A stretch of DNA of 64,000 nucleotides from Puccinia triticina (GCF_026914185.1 NC_070569.1:2852001-2916000); one strand, 5' to 3'; positions 11,695 through 22,935 are shown, numbered from the stretch's first letter. Made by a program: numbers and translations. The notes: generated from the letters alone by a model not told the origin.

Positions 11695-12459
11695 GAGAAT
11701 TGCTGCCCATGCCCTTAGTACCAGCTATAAGTCTTTCATGATACTCAAGCTCTCCAACCAACTTGACAAGAATGGAAGGCGCATGATATCCTACCCATGT
11801 AAAATGTGAGCTAGCTTGTTCAACTCAAAATACGGAAATTATCTGATTTTTTAGCTTACATCAAAACTCAGATGTGGCACTAGGATATAATAGTCGACCT
11901 CAGACTCCTCCGGTAGCAACCTCAAAAAACATGCATCAATTTGCCTCCGGAAGCAAAACGAGTCAAAGTCCAATCAGCCTCTTGTTCAATGATCAAAGGA
12001 ACAGGAGACATCAAGGTGAGCTCTGATTTTTATTAAAAACATCATGTCTTACTGATCTAAGATTATGATCCCACAGATTGCTAATCAAAATTTGTCATAC
12101 TCTCAATTCTAGGCACAAAAAGGAGCGTTGTACTTGGGTGTTGATGCCTGGCAGTCACCAAACGTATTTGACGTCTTGGGCATTGTTATCTATTGGTTAG
12201 CTGACGACGACAACTCCGGCAATCCAAAGCTTGAGGTGGTGCCTCTTGACTTCATTTGTCTTACAAAAAGTCACACTGGCAATTATTTGGCCCAGAAGGT
12301 AGCGTTGGTTGTGGAGAAGTTTGAGATTCAGAATCAGGTACATTTAATTATTTCACTCAGTATCACATATCCCCTCTCAAGGCTGACCGGCAACCCTTTA
12401 GATATGCGGTATTGTCAGTGACAATGCATCCAACAACAAGGTCATGGTAAGCAAACTAA

Positions 12460-12825
12460 GGCCCTGCTTGGCACCGATATAAATATAGGTGATATAATCA
12501 CCAATTAATTCAATAAAAAATACAAAATTCAACATAAAGCCTCCAAATCTTTTTTGTAGGTAACCTAAAGTACTGTTCTCTTCAACTGATTCAGCCATCT
12601 TTGGCACCATAATATCATTATATCACTTTTGACCAATATGAAGCAATATAATGGTATTATGGTGCTGAAGATTGCTGAATCAGTTGAATCCAAGTTATCA
12701 GTTGAAGAGAACAGCACTGTAGGTTGCCTAAAAAAAATTTGGAGGCTTCATGTTGAATTTTGTATTTTTTATTGAATTAATTGGTGATTATATCACCTAT
12801 ATTTATATTGGTGCCAAACAGGGCC
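12460..12825. mobile_element. Tourist-like (PIF/Harbinger) MITE
   Basis: A 366-bp element whose two arms of more than 100 bp are near-perfect inverted repeats. The termini are GGCCCTGCTTGGCACC and its inverted partner GGTGCCAAACAGGGCC. It is flanked by the 3-bp direct repeat TAA at 12457-12459 and 12826-12828. A GG-rich TIR with CTGTTTGG-like text and a TWA target duplication is typical of Tourist-like MITEs. It has no coding capacity. It sits inside the hAT transposase coding region, between the SDNASNN-like segment and the CFKGKPQW segment. Confidence 0.9.
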
Positions 12826-13880
12826 TAAAGAAGAAGAGGTGCCCATGTTTCAAAGGCAAGCCACAGTGGATACAGTGTTTTGTGCATGTCCTCAACTCAA
12901 TAGTTCAAGGTATCCTCCGACCAGAAGAAAGACAATTCAAAAAATACCTCAACAATGGATCTGGATTCCTCAGGCAATTCCGATGCTGAGGATGAAGATA
13001 CCAATAGACAAATAGAATTGTAAGGTAAAATTGATTCCCTTGCAATCACTGTTTTTATCTCACTTGTTATCAATTTTGTGCACTATAGGTTGCATGAAGA
13101 CAGAGAAGACTCATGCTCAGACAATCAAGATTTGGAAAGCAAGGCCAAATCAATAACAAACAACCAAGACAATACTGAATCACTCAGTCTAGACAATATC
13201 AAACATGATAGTGATGAGGATGAATCTGATATGTATACAACACAGAGTTGCAGACAGACATTGGCAAAAGTAAGCATGTTTTGTTTGTTCTTTTTTGACA
13301 GATCACATCACCAACTGAAACAAAAATGATATCCAGTTTTGTGTGATTTCCAAGAAGCTCAGGTAATCCCCCAACTCAAAAATTGAGTTTATTCAGATCT
13401 GTCAGGAAAAGCAATGTCCAAATCCTCACACAATTGAATGGGACGTATGAACTAGATGGAACTCTACCAACTCCCAACTCATCAGCATAATCAGGTGTGA
13501 GAAAGCCATGTAAGTCTGTCTTTGGATTGTTTATGGGGATGTTTATTTTTACAAAATCTTTTTTACAATGTAGGTACATTGTAAAGTCAAAGAGTTGTAA
13601 AAATACATAATGCGTGTCAAACAAATAATTTTACAATTTCAGGCCGCAAAATAGGCACTGTAAAATAAGAACTTGCAAAAGGTACATTGCAAATTTGCAC
13701 CTGTGAGAGACCCATAAACATAATTGCAACTGAAACCTTACCAACACAACCCATTGTAAAAAATTGCACTGTAAAATTCCACGAAAGAAGCAAAAAAAAT
13801 AATTTTACCAACTCATTCCGCTCACGAAGCGGGCACATTGTAAAAACCAAGTTGTAAAAATACAATTCAATTCCATCAAG

Positions 13881-14357
13881 CAACACTGGGTCGCTACGCT
13901 AACCATAGCGGTTAGCGTAGCGTAGCGCAGCGCGAATGCGCTATTTTTTAGCGTAGCGTTAGCGCAATTGCACGCATATGCGCTAACACTACGCGCACGC
14001 GGTGCGCAGCTATTTTAGCTGATAGCGTAGCGTTAGCGCAGATGCGCGCAATTGCGCTAACGCTACGCATGCAGGGCGCAAAAGAGCGCGCGCTACGCTG
14101 CGCTACAGCGCCTTTAGCGGGAAAAAAGGGCTTTTTTTTCGCTAAAAGCGCTGTAGCGCAGCGCAGCGTAGCGTAGCGACTGTAGCGGCGCGCTAACGCT
14201 AACGAAGAATTGGCGCGCTGTTAGCGCCGCTGAAAATTAGCGCAGCGTAGCGGCGCTAACAGCGCGCTAACGCTATGCAAAATAGATGGGCGCTTTTTGC
14301 CGCTACGCTAACGCGTAGCGCTGAAATAGCGTAGCGTAGCGTAGCGACCCAGTGTTG
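13881..14357. mobile_element. Foldback element, TAGCG-rich family, copy 1
   Basis: 477 bp with terminal inverted repeats CAACACTGGGTCGCTACGCT and its exact complement at the other end, flanked by the perfect 7-bp direct repeat CATCAAG (13874-13880 and 14358-14364). The interior is almost wholly made of TAGCG/CGCTA/GCGC words that can pair with one another at many registers. No reading frame is present. It lies inside the MULE. Confidence 0.9.
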
Positions 14358-14576
14358 CATCAAGTATACGTTTGCGATGCCTTGGAAAAAAAGGCCAGCC
14401 TCAAAAAAAACCAACACAAAGCAAACACATCATGAGGAGAGAACAAGCGCGAGAGGAGAACACAGGCAAAAGAGGGAAATACCAGGGAAAAACGTGAAAA
14501 CAAGCCAGGCACAAACAAGACAGAAACGGCCGGAAGGGGAAACGGACCGGACACAACAAGCGTTGAAAAGAGCAAA

Positions 14577-17500
14577 TCAGAGCTTTCCGGTACGCGAATA
14601 TCTTCGCGTACCCACCTTACCCTTGCTAGTGGGACCTACTTTCTTTGTGTTAGTGGGAACTGGCATTGCGTTTGCAGCCGCGGCGGATTTCCAAGCAGCA
14701 AAGGCTCTCCGAGTGGCGGCGGCTTTCTGAGCAGTGGCGGCCTCCTCAGTGAGGGGGGCTTTCTGAGTCAGGGTGGCCTGATGAGAGGTTGAAGTGGGCG
14801 CACTCTCCTTCAAGAGCGATAGGAGCAAATCGTTGGATTTACCGTCATGCTCCAATTCATACCTGGAATTTTCCGCAAGGCAATGAGACCTCCAGCTGGC
14901 AGCCGAGTGGGCGGTAATACGCTCCCATTCCGAGTCGTTTAAAGGAGCCGGCTGAAAGTTGGGGGGGGCATTTCTTGACTCCTTTCTTGGGCGACCTCGT
15001 TTCACTGATGTGACCGTTTGGGTGGGGAGAAGTGGAGCGGTTGCATCATCGCGCGGGACCTTGATTGGTTCTTTGGGATGACTAAGGCTTGTATTGGCAT
15101 CTACTGCAGGGACCTTCGAGGAGCGGCCTCGCCGGGCGGGAAGCATGGCGTTGGTATTGAGCTTCTTTGGTGCAGAAGGGTGGGATTTCACTGCTTGACC
15201 TGTCGGTAACGGCGGAGATGTCTGAGTCTTCTGAGTCTTGTTCAGCCAAAGGCGGATTTTGATTGGTCGGCTTGGTGGAGATGTTGGTGTATCTGCGTGT
15301 TGCCACTCGTCGGAGCTGGGGGCATCCCCATTATCCTCGGATTCGTCGCTGGCGCCATGCTCAGAAGTGTCTTCATGATTGGGAACGCTTGATTTAGAGC
15401 TGGAAACACTCAATTCCTCACTGTCGGATTTGTCAGAGATCTTACTGCCAAGGTAATTGATAGAGGTGGCTCTGATGAGTTTCTTCTTGGGACTCAATGG
15501 AGGATTCAAACTGTCCACGGTTACTTTGCCGTTGTAGGATATGTTCAAGAAGGTCTTCATGTGGGTAAACGGGAAGGTGGCGGTGATTTTGGGATTGTCC
15601 TGTTGTATTATTTGAATGCTTTCATCAACGAATGTGGCTTCCTTGTCTGTCCAGGCCCGGGAATATATTAGCCAGCTTGTGTGTGGATGCGCACCGCTGA
15701 TACTCCCTGGGACCGGGTCAACCATCTGAGCATAGCCGCCATTCACCCAATCATTATGCAGCCAAACCCCGGTGACGCCACAAACCTTCCGCAATACCTT
15801 GCCCCAGTATCCTCGCAACATCAAAGTGTAGACCTCACCAGCAACCATAAGCTTGAAAGGCCAGTTCATTTGGCCCATGAACTTGAGACGTTTATCTTCA
15901 TCACTGATTGTGGTCACATCGATATGGAAGTATAGGTGAGGGGGTGATTTGGAATTGGCAAAAGAGATAGTCAAGACTTCTTCCAGGTAGTTACTGGGAG
16001 GCAGGATGCCGCTTTTCTTTTTAGGACAAGATTTATTACCTGCGGGGGCATTGCAACCCTTACATTGCAGACCCGAGGTTCCAAAAAGTCCAGAAGTGGC
16101 CCACCGCGTGACCAGGAGACCGGCGTCGGCGAAGCTGATTGCGTTCTCTTCAAACATAGACCTGGAGATCTTCAGGCAAACTAATTGGCGCTCTCTGCGG
16201 GGGTGGTCAGCTTGTTTTTGGTGGATTTTCCGCGGACAGGTGAACGTGCGACTTTCTTGTACGGTAAAGAGGATGTCGAGGACCTTTGAACTGTTTGATT
16301 GAGGGCTCAAGGCAATCTCCATGAAGAAATCACAGGAACTGAACTCGCCAGGGATGAAAGATTCAGGATGAAGGTTCCGTGCTGCTTCAAACAGTTTGTT
16401 TGAACCTCGGGTGAGTATTGATTTGAGGTTTTTGTTCTGAATCATTTTGTTGGTTTTCCGGGAGGTGAAGTGCGAGACAAGACAGTGGAAGATGTCGGGG
16501 TTTTTTCCCCCAGGCGATTGGAGCCAGAGCAGACTGTAGACCGCATATAAAGAGTCCAGGGCAGCCAACAACCAGCATCGATTCTTCCGGTTTGGCTGCA
16601 ACAATGCAGAATAGGACTTGAAGGTTGTATGCGGGGAACGGTTGATGTTTTGCGAGTTCGGAGGTCGTCCAAGTTTGGGTCGCTTCTTTGGATGGTCCAG
16701 GAGAGCTTGGGTTGTGTCAGGAGCGCGTCCGTCGTTTAATGCGGCCCGTTGACGCTAAGTAGGTTTGATCCACCCAATTGAGTGAGATACATCCTCCTGG
16801 TTCCTTGCCTTGGTGCCATAATGGATCAGGCAGCCCCGTTGGATCATTGAATGATCCATCTCAAGAGCCTTGACGAAGGCGTACAGCTCCGCAAATCCGC
16901 CCTTCAGAGTCTTCTTGCCAGAACTAACATCATAATACTGTTAGAATTGGAGACAGAAGTTTAATGGAAGGATGTGGAAACAATCCAACGTACCTAAACA
17001 TGTAGTAGACCCTGTGCATGCTCTCCTGAGCATTATTTGAACTCGGAAGCCCATTGTCACCATTAGGACAATCCTCCAACATCTTGTGGCGGCTAGGGAA
17101 TAGCATGGCCTCAACGTCGGCCATCGTCCACCAGTCAAGCCACGCCTTGATCTTGGGGAATCGGCGCCGCATCTTGTCTACTTTCTCGTTGTGGGTTGGG
17201 CCATCATCCTCACATGGCTGGAGTAGCCCAAGGCACTTTGATTCAAACAGGGCATGCGGATAACGTGCGCTACATTTTAGTAACAGTACAGATATCACAA
17301 GATGAAAAAGTAACCAATACAATTGCTTACTTGTTTGTCAGCCATGATGACGGCACGGTTCCGCTTGACCCGGGTAATTGATTGCCGAAAGTGTTTGCGG
17401 CAGCCTTTGAGTTTCCGCAACGCCTTGTTGGGATCAATTTCACCAAATACCTCCATGTAAGCGGCCACAAAACCCCGCTGCTGGGCTTTGGAGAAATCGA

Positions 17501-19041
17501 CGATGCTGCGGGCCATGTTCTCCTGCTTGTGTTGCAAGAGTGAGGGGATCAGGAACTGTCAAAAAAGGACGGAGAAGTGGACTTTATAGTATGATTTGCT
17601 CAGCCCTTGGATCCAGCTCAGCTGGACAGGTATCCATTGGCCAATGTCGTCACAATACATTGAGGTGGTGAGCAGATACCCCGAGTTGAAGAATTGGTAG
17701 GTAACATCGGAGATTAAACCGCCAGAATACAATGTGTTACCTGCTTCGCCACAATCAAGAAGGCGCTGAGACATCCAGTCGGTCTGGAACGTAAAGTGCT
17801 TGTGACCCCTCTTGCACGATATTGATATGATCTTGAAGCCATTGCTGTGGACAGAAAGATCAAACATTGATGTTAGCAAAAGTAGAACATCAATGATCTG
17901 GTCAGTAATGTGAAGCAACTCAACAGTTGCCATTCAAACAAGACATCCATGAACCGGTCGCCTCCATCGCCATCCTTGGATGAGCCGGGCTCCATCTGCT
18001 GAAGTATCTGACGCCAAAGGTGCCGCAGTTGATCCGAGTTAGCTAGAGATTAGTGAATAGTCACTACACTGTTGCTTGGGTGGCCGGGCCCGGTTGCATT
18101 GCCAATCTTATAGGACAATGTGATCATAATGTGTCAGTTTGATCACCTTCCATTCCATAAGCCAAAATAAACGCAAATATAAAGAAAAAGGGGGACATAC
18201 CTTCAGCTGGAGTGCACCCATTCGGATTTTTCATGACGGTTTCAGTGAGGTCTTTCTTTGCTAGTGGGTCCGGTTTTTTTGATGATGGCCATCAATGGTT
18301 GTGAACACCTCGGTGACGGAGGAGACCCCAGCCGGTTTTTTTGTGGTAATCAAATCTGCACTGGGTATCCAAACAACTGTCCCAGATAACCTTCCCTAGC
18401 TGGGCAACGGCCTGCAAGCCCTAGGCATTTTGGATTACTAAGGAGGATATTCAGTTGATCAGTTTATTTTTGGAGAAGAAAAGCGGACAGAAGGCTTGAT
18501 GTACTTACTTGGTGAGATGCTCTTCAATTTTTCCCACACCGGTGGGAGGCGGGCCACTGTAGTCACAACCTTCTTGATCACACCAAAACACACCCAAGCA
18601 GTAAATTTGAATGGTCTTCCACTTGTCGGAGTTGGTGCCGTTGCTAGACTTTTTGGAGAACCCAACTGCTCCAAAATTGTGATACTCGTCGCCAGGGCAG
18701 CGGACAAAAGTCGTGGATCCGTTTGAGTAAAGTGGATACCCTTGGCGGTCCAATACGCAGCCGTGATTGATGTAGGTTGTAAATTCTTGGTCCATGGCGG
18801 CAGGAATCTGCCAGTTTGGCAGGTCTTCAGGCGCCCCATTTGAGTCTTCGAGATCAGGTTGGCAAGGATGATGGCTATTTTTTGTATCTCCAGAGTTGGA
18901 ATCCGTGGGGGGGGCGCTTACTGTGGCGGGGAGAGGTATACTGAGGGGAGGTGATAGCGTGGGAGGATAGCCGGGAGGGTTTGAAAGAGGGATGCCGGGT
19001 GGCACGCCGGTGGATGCTGTGATTTTCTTTCGGCGGAGCAT
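14577..19041 (-). pseudogene. MULE transposase fused to USP-like cysteine peptidase and AT-hook tail
   Basis: Read on the minus strand as several exons from Met 19041. Proline-rich N-terminus; a WRKY-GCM1/FLYWCH-like zinc finger whose Cys part (FWCDQEGCDYSG) ends exon 1 near 18510 and whose His part (LLRHRGVHNH) lies near 18300. Then the MULE core: SDVTYQFF (first Asp) and WIPVQLSWI in 17933-17559, VDFSKAQQRGFVAAYMEVF (second Asp) in 17537-17295, LDWWTMADVEAMLFPSR and NAQESMHRVYYM (Glu) in 17322-16930. After an intron ending at about 16927 the text GGFAELYAFVKALEMDH runs in frame, through a single TAG at 16755-16757, into GRPPNSQN and NRCWLLAALDSLYAVYS (16600 on). That is the Cys box of a C19-like peptidase, followed by CKGC...C and HPHTSWLIYSR, a His box. 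The tail holds an AT-hook (KRGRPRK). Another stop lies at 18292-18294. The first residue of the 675-codon segment is not a Met codon, supporting readthrough from upstream exons. Confidence 0.8.
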
Positions 19042-19622
19042 TAATGTGTGGATATGCGCGTATGGCCTATGTGATAATTAAGCTTATTGCGTATCTTGGG
19101 TAATAGTAGAACTTTGGACGGCAGGGTATGTAATTAGGAAGGCTAATAAGCTTTCAAGCTTGATGGATGGGTGAAGGTTTGCAAAAATTGATATCCCAGG
19201 CAAAAAAAATGAATGGGGAGGTCGTGGGAAACCTATATGTCCGTGGCATGGTGGTTGGGTCAAAACCTAGTTAGGTCTGGGGAGATATAAGCTTCCCAAA
19301 GTAAGTTTAACTGGTGACTCAGAGGCATTGTGAGGGAAGGGGATGTAAACTTAATTGTTTGGTAAGTTATGTACATATTTACATGCATTGTAACATGCAT
19401 TGTGACATGGCATACTGTAAAATTACAGGCCACTGCATCCTAGCTGCAAAATTACAAAATTTACATTACAACATGTCACTTTATAACAATGAGTGGTTGG
19501 TACGACATAAATTGTAAAACTAATTAAATAAGAGGTTTTGTACATATTTACAATGCCCCCACTTTACAATGGGGGGGCATTGTAAAACACAGTTTGTAAA
19601 AATAATTTACACCATTGTTTAT

Positions 19623-20786
19623 TATATGTATTGAACTGAACCAGAATTTTTACACCAGTCTTGAATGGCAGTGTCATAAAAGGCATGGGGTTGATAGGAA
19701 GTACCACTTGGAAAATTCAGACTTTGACTTGGCCCGCGACCTGGTGGAGGTACTGAAACTTTTTCACAAGATCACCCTACAAATCTCAACCTCTGGCTTG
19801 GCTCAATTATCAAACGTTGTTATATTCATAAATCAAATAACTGACCATCTGTCAACAGCAATAGTGGAAAAAATATCCACCAGCCTTGAGGAATGCGTGT
19901 TGGTTTGGGTTGAAGATAACCAATAAGTATTATAGCTTGACCAATTCCTCTCCCCTTTTTAGGATTGCAATTTGTAAGTTTTTCTTCCTACTCTCAATTG
20001 GCGTATTGATTCACTAACTCAATTGTATGCTGCAGTGCTGCACCCATTGTTCTGGGACAAGTATTTCAAGCTGGCTCACTGGGAACCAGAGTGAATAATC
20101 AAAGCTATACAAATCCTACAAGATATGTGGTTATATATTTATAAGCCTACACCAGTAGCTCCTTTGACCTCAGCCACGATTGTTGTCCACAAGGTAAGCA
20201 TTCAGATTAGATCAATCAAACCAATCATCATTCTTTCCGGTCTTAATTGCCATCATCAACATTACAGCCCAAGACCGGAACACTTGCTGGCCTGGGAGAG
20301 GCAGCCGCGGCCCGAGGAGGCAAATCCTATCTGACCCTTTGGACATCTGGCTAGCAGGGGCGCTCATCCTGGACAATAAAGAACCAGTCAATCCCCTGAA
20401 GTGGTGGATGCAACAGAAGCGGATTTGGAACACACATGGCGGCCTGTTACAAATGGTGTTGGATGTGCTGAGTTGTCCAGGTGGGTGTACATCATTGACC
20501 CTAGCCCCGGCCTGGTATGTTGCACAAACTGACCTCTCTTCATATTTTTTCAGCCACATCTGTTGACGTTGAGAGGGCATTTAGCTTTGGAGGTGATCAC
20601 GTTTCATCCAAGAGGCACCGGCTCTCTGCGCAGTCACTAACTAGGGAGATGGAGGTTGCCTTCTATTTCAAAAATGGGATGATCAAGGAGGGTGTTCTTG
20701 CAAAGTGGAAAGATAGAATTCAGACTGCCAAGAAGGCAAAATCCAAGAATAAGAAAAGAAAAGTGATAGAATTAGATGATTGGTGA
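19623..20786 (+). pseudogene. hAT transposase, 3' half with dimerisation domain
   Basis: Continuation of the frame interrupted by the MULE. EWQCHKRHGVDRKYHLENSDFDLARDLVEVL begins near 19665 (described in parts: EWQCHKRHGVDRKY, then SDFDLARDLVEVL). It is followed by LSTAIVE near 19860, LFWDKYFKLAHWEPEW near 20050, PVNPLKWWMQQ near 20390 and the C-terminal hAT dimerisation motif VERAFSFGGDHVSSKRHRLS near 20570. It ends in a Lys-rich tail with TGA at 20784-20786. Segments are separated by plausible introns and some lesions. A complete hAT transposase of about 700-900 residues could be spread over both halves in the ancestor. Confidence 0.75.
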
Positions 20787-20839
20787 TAACCAAGGTGTTA
20801 GTGAAAATTTATGAAATTCAGAATCAAAAGAGATGAAAT

Positions 20840-20952
20840 TCACACTTCTGGTACCGCTTGTACCGGCGGTAAGTACCGCCGGCACCGGCTGGGCGGTGCC
20901 GGGTACCCATTTTGGCCCAAAAAACACCGGGTACCCTGGTACCCGGGTGCCA
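20840..20952 (+). repeat. GGTACC-rich palindromic module (right end of hAT)
   Basis: A string of overlapping inverted words such as GGTACCGC, GCGGTACTTACCGCC-like pairs and GGCGGTGCCGGGTACCC. Related modules lie at 10578-10700, 21370-21470, 22805-22935, 44245-44360 and 48305-48420. Confidence 0.7.
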
Positions 20953-21017
20953 ATGATCATCCTTACTTGGATCCCACCGGACACCAAAAAAAAAATCAAA
21001 ATAGAGATGGCCCCTTT

Positions 21018-21361
21018 CAACAGTGGGCCGCTACACTATGCGTTAGCGTAGCGGCAAAAATTGCTGGCCAATTTTGAATAGTGTTAGCGCGCTATTAGCA
21101 CCGCTACGCTGTGCTAATTTTATGCGGTGCTAACAGCGCGATTGCGCGCTCTTTGGCGCCCTCTGTGTGTAGCGTTAGCACAATTTCTTGCATCTGCGCT
21201 AACGCTACGCTAACAGCCAAATTAGCTGCGCACCCTGTGCGCGCAGCGTTAGCGCGGAGACGGCGCAATTCCGCTAATGCTGCGCTAAACGTTAGCGGAA
21301 TTCCGCTAACGCTACGCTACGCCAGGCTAACGCTATGGTTAGCGTAGCTGGCCCACTGTTG
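21018..21361. mobile_element. Foldback element, TAGCG-rich family, copy 2
   Basis: 344 bp with termini CAACAGTGGGCC and GGCCCACTGTTG. It is flanked by the 7-bp direct repeat CCCCTTT/CCCCTGT (21011-21017 and 21362-21368, six of seven identical). The interior is again permuted GCGCTA/TTAGCG words. It shares the CAACA-TGGG ends and 7-bp duplication with copy 1 although the interiors are not colinear. Confidence 0.85.
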
Positions 21362-21369
21362 CCCCTGTG

Positions 21370-22935
21370 AACCCGGGTACCTGTTTGGGTGCAGGTAACC
21401 CCCAGCTTTTTTGCCAAAAATTGGACACCCGCACCCGCACCTAGGGAAATTGGAGCAGGTACCTGCCACTGGATACTCCTTCCAGTCATGGAGAGGAAGG
21501 GGTTGTTGAGAGTGTAGCTTGCAATAATCAATACTTTACAATAGAAGAGAGAAAAGTAGACTAAATAATCTATGTACAAAACCTGTGACAGGTGTCGCAG
21601 TTGAGATCTAAGACAAGTGTCAAAACAGGGGTGTATACATGCACATTCTCTCAATGACTGGTTTGACTTGTCATCAAGAAACATCATACTATTGCTTGGT
21701 GACCAGGCAACCAGTCATTGAGAGGGTGAAGTCCTCCTGATGACCAGTTGAACTGTTCATCCAGAGGGCCCTCCTTCTTGATGACCACTCAATTGTTCAT
21801 CCATTTTTATGATTGTGTTTAGCCCTCACAATGGCTGGTTGACTGGTCACCAAAGGAGTGTGTACAGTGGGTTACCTAATGTTTTTGGCAACACATTTTT
21901 CAAGCTTCAACGCAGAAGTTCAGACCACAGACTTCAAGTCATGAAGTTGGCTGAAGGGGTGGAAAAGAAGTTCCTAAGAATGATTATGAAATAAAAAAAT
22001 GAAAAATGGGAAAATTATCAAATTTCTTGCTAATTTCTCAGAATTTTCATTACTGTTCAATTCAAGGAGGGAAAATTGGAGAGAACAGTATGGCATGCAA
22101 CAGGAATGATAAAAAATGAAAATTTTGAAACCATTGCCAATGATTTTTATTGGATCAAATAAATTGAGTCAAATTGGTGGTGATTTGGGCTACAGTCAAC
22201 TCCCTGAGTTCAATTTGCAATTGGTGGATAACCCATCCACCCAAAAAATCATTGGCAATGGTTTCAATTTTTTTCATTTTTTATCATTCCTGTTGCATGC
22301 CATACTGTTCTCTCCAATTTTCCCTCCTTGATTTGAACAGTAATGAACATTGTGAGAAATTAGCAAGAAATTTGATAATTTTCACATTTTCCATTTTCAT
22401 GACTTGAATTCTGTGGCCTGAGCTTCTGCATTGAAAAATGTGTTGCCAAAAACATCAGATAACCCACTGTACATATCCCTCTTGATTACCTGTCAAACCG
22501 GTCATTGACAAACAATATCAGACCTATTGATGACCTGTTTGACTGGTTGTCAAGAGGGTGAAGTACTCCAGATGACAAGCCACACTGCTCATCAAAGGAT
22601 TGTGTACTCCCTCTTCCAGAGGGGTGTGATACATCTTGATGACTGGTTGACTGGACATTGAGGGGTTGTATCATACCTCTCTAGATGACTGTTCAAATCA
22701 GTCATTGAGAGATACATATCTATACTCCTTGGAGACCAGTCACCCAGTCATGGAGACAGTGAAGTCCTCTGAATGATCATTGACCAGTCATCAAGGCTGA
22801 TTATTGCCGGTTACCTGCTAGGAGTACCCAGGTACCTGGCCAATATTTGCAGAATGTTGAACACCTGCATCTACTGGTGGGTACCCCCTGATAGCCACCG
22901 GGTACCCGCCAGCAGATTGAAGGTACCCACAACAA
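21370..22935. repeat. Composite repeat: GGTACC modules flanking GATGACC-type degenerate repeats
   Basis: GGTACC-rich modules at 21370-21470 and 22805-22935 enclose about 0.8 kb of degenerate units related to TGATGACTGGTTGACTGGTC with CATTGAGAGGGTGAAGTCCTC spacers, plus the TA-flanked MITE. Units vary in length (roughly 40-50 bp) and occur in both orientations. No gene is visible. Confidence 0.6.
21865..22469. mobile_element. Tc1/mariner-like MITE (TA duplication)
   Basis: 605 bp with long inverted arms. The outer termini are CAGTGGGTTA and TAACCCACTG, then a shared TGTTTTTGGCAACACATTTT stretch, flanked by TA on both sides (21863-21864 and 22470-22471). The inner arms (about 21990-22110 and 22255-22400) are also complementary, so the whole element can fold into one hairpin. 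There is no coding frame. A CAGT start and TA duplication suggest Tc1/mariner relationship. Confidence 0.8.

Larger units (their letters stand above)
11410..13525 (+). pseudogene. hAT transposase, 5' half (BED finger and first catalytic region)
   Basis: Translation pieces in order: Met at 11410 (MASNRKRNKQPC), a degraded BED-type zinc finger (RRMISYPCKM near 11785, NLKKHASICLRKQ near 11910), then YLGVDAWQSPNVFDVLG (12131 on) with the conserved Asp and TrpGln of hAT catalytic cores. After the MITE come CFVHVLNSIVQGIL with the conserved C-x2-H pair (about 12880) and an acidic low-complexity spacer (13078-13270). QEKQCPNPH and TRWNS-type text near 13410-13450 follow. Stops (for example in the BED region) and frame changes show decay; some breaks coincide with plausible GT-AG introns. 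The coding sequence resumes at 19623 beyond the MULE insertion. Confidence 0.75.
13535..19613 (-). mobile_element. Mutator-like element (MULE) encoding a transposase-protease fusion
   Basis: The 6079-bp insertion is bounded by a perfect 9-bp direct repeat ATTGTTTAT (13526-13534 and 19614-19622), the length typical for MULEs. The termini are inverted repeats of about 50 bp (GG.G....TTATTTTTACAAA, then TTTTACAATG and CATTGTAAAGT), and both subterminal regions repeat TTGTAAA words many times. Removing it rejoins the hAT transposase coding text around EKA/EWQ within a plausible intron. On the minus strand it encodes a MULE-family transposase that runs into a ubiquitin-specific-protease-like domain. 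A foldback element is inserted at 13881-14357. Confidence 0.9.
10578..20952 (+). mobile_element. hAT transposon, interrupted by nested elements
   Basis: Ends are proposed from an 8-bp direct repeat ATGATCAT at 10570-10577 and 20953-20960. The bordering termini are related in inverted orientation: CGGTACCCG at the left, TGGCACCCG as reverse complement of the right. Both termini continue into GGTACC-rich palindromic sequence. An 8-bp duplication fits the hAT superfamily and the interior encodes pieces of a hAT transposase. Removing the MITE and MULE insertions leaves about 3.9 kb, a normal autonomous hAT size. The duplication is itself a palindrome, so the exact base where the element starts is uncertain, and GGTACC modules also occur elsewhere in the window. 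Confidence 0.65.
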
